Shown here one piece after another: positions 42,974 to 43,236 of a stretch of DNA of 43,236 bases. Under the pieces are notes generated by a model, which made no database searches, had not been told where the DNA came from, and was given only the letters and a program-made list of their open reading frames with translations. The DNA comes from Deltaproteobacteria bacterium (lineage in GTDB: Bacteria > Desulfobacterota > Desulfobacteria > Desulfobacterales > ETH-SRB1). The stretch is from the NCBI GenBank assembly GCA_030272815.1, contig JAJSZT010000027.1:1-43236 (forward strand), given 5' to 3'. The stretch's first letter is position 1. Every line of letters begins with the position of its first letter. The position numbers and the translations under genes were made by a program.

Positions 42974-43236
42974 TTTTGTTTATTCTAATTATGATTTTGT
43001 TTATATGAAACCATGAAATAACAATCATTAAACCATTTGGTTTTCTTATCAATTTTAACGTGCCTCTTATTAAAAACAGCATCAAGAGAATTATATTATA
43101 ATCCTGGTGTCTTTGTGCCTTAGTGGCCGAACTATTAGAATTAAAAAAGTAAAAGAATGTCTTACGGTTTCCGCAGAGGCGGGAAAAGTGAAGGCGTGAT
43201 TGGAAACAGCAGAAAACCAGTTTCTATCATGCCTTT
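42974..43236. other. Right-edge region without a recognised gene
   Basis: The DNA is AT-rich to about 43090. A TGGTGTCTTTGTGCCTTAGT segment at about 43106-43125 resembles common intergenic repeats of the CACGGAG family. A rightward frame from ATG 43157 is open to the window end (MSYGFRRGGKSEGVIG) but no family was recognised. Confidence 0.3.

Noticed and set aside
1-43236. tRNA or rRNA genes
   Set aside because: No cloverleaf with a TTCGANNC T-loop and acceptor stem, and no rRNA-like segment, was recognised by eye; a tRNAscan or Infernal run would be decisive.

Overview
The window is moderately AT-rich bacterial DNA with dense operons separated by repeat-rich gaps. The gene set (futalosine-type menaquinone enzyme, PfaD with a PfaA-like lipid synthase, DUF5320 and IscU-type iron-sulfur proteins, GspE/GspF secretion proteins, RND efflux pump, SNF2/DUF499 defence genes) suggests an anaerobic Desulfobacterota, probably Desulfobacterales. 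This is inference from gene content; no rRNA or tRNA was seen.

1-14.3 kb, almost all on the minus strand, looks like a defence island. At the left edge is the N-terminal 549 residues of a STAND-type P-loop NTPase with a possible Cap4/DUF4297-like nuclease domain (Avs-like). Then comes a tightly packed operon, read right to left: DUF499 ATPase, DUF3780 protein, DUF1156 adenine methylase, AlbA/Schlafen-type ATP-binding protein, PLD-nuclease/SNF2-helicase fusion, and a small basic protein. A VapBC-like toxin-antitoxin pair lies at 13.65-14.26 kb.

14.5-20.3 kb (plus) is a complete tripartite RND efflux operon: outer-membrane lipoprotein, periplasmic adaptor, inner-membrane pump. A futalosine-hydrolase-like gene runs convergently into the 3' end of the pump gene. 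Next is a RES/Xre toxin-antitoxin pair (21.1-22.0 kb) with a consensus promoter and an inverted-repeat operator. It is followed by an M24 aminopeptidase, a XerD-like recombinase, a decayed GxxExxxY gene inside an inverted repeat, and a small MTH1187/YqgV-family gene.

25.2-33.6 kb (plus) carries pfaD and a 2194-residue KS-AT-ACP-ACP-KR-DH synthase, a PfaA-like secondary-lipid or polyketide system without the usual PfaB/PfaC/PfaE partners in view. From 33.8 to 37.2 kb are a cysteine-cluster protein, an FmdB-type zinc ribbon, and a small cluster of metal/Fe-S genes ending in a pseudophosphatase-IscU fusion. From 37.5 to 42.6 kb (minus) are gspE, gspF, a PpiC/SurA-like lipoprotein, a GspG-like protein and a HAMP-only membrane protein, which look like a partial type II secretion or type IV pilus-like set.

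The most unusual feature is a class of dispersed intergenic repeats whose arms are built from degenerate 7-nt units (GAACRTY, AACCGTN, CTTYRAC, TCGAAAN, CTGGTTR and others). They often form inverted pairs around a hairpin core. One copy sits in frame inside the synthase gene, and two near-identical composites sit just upstream of gspE and gspF.
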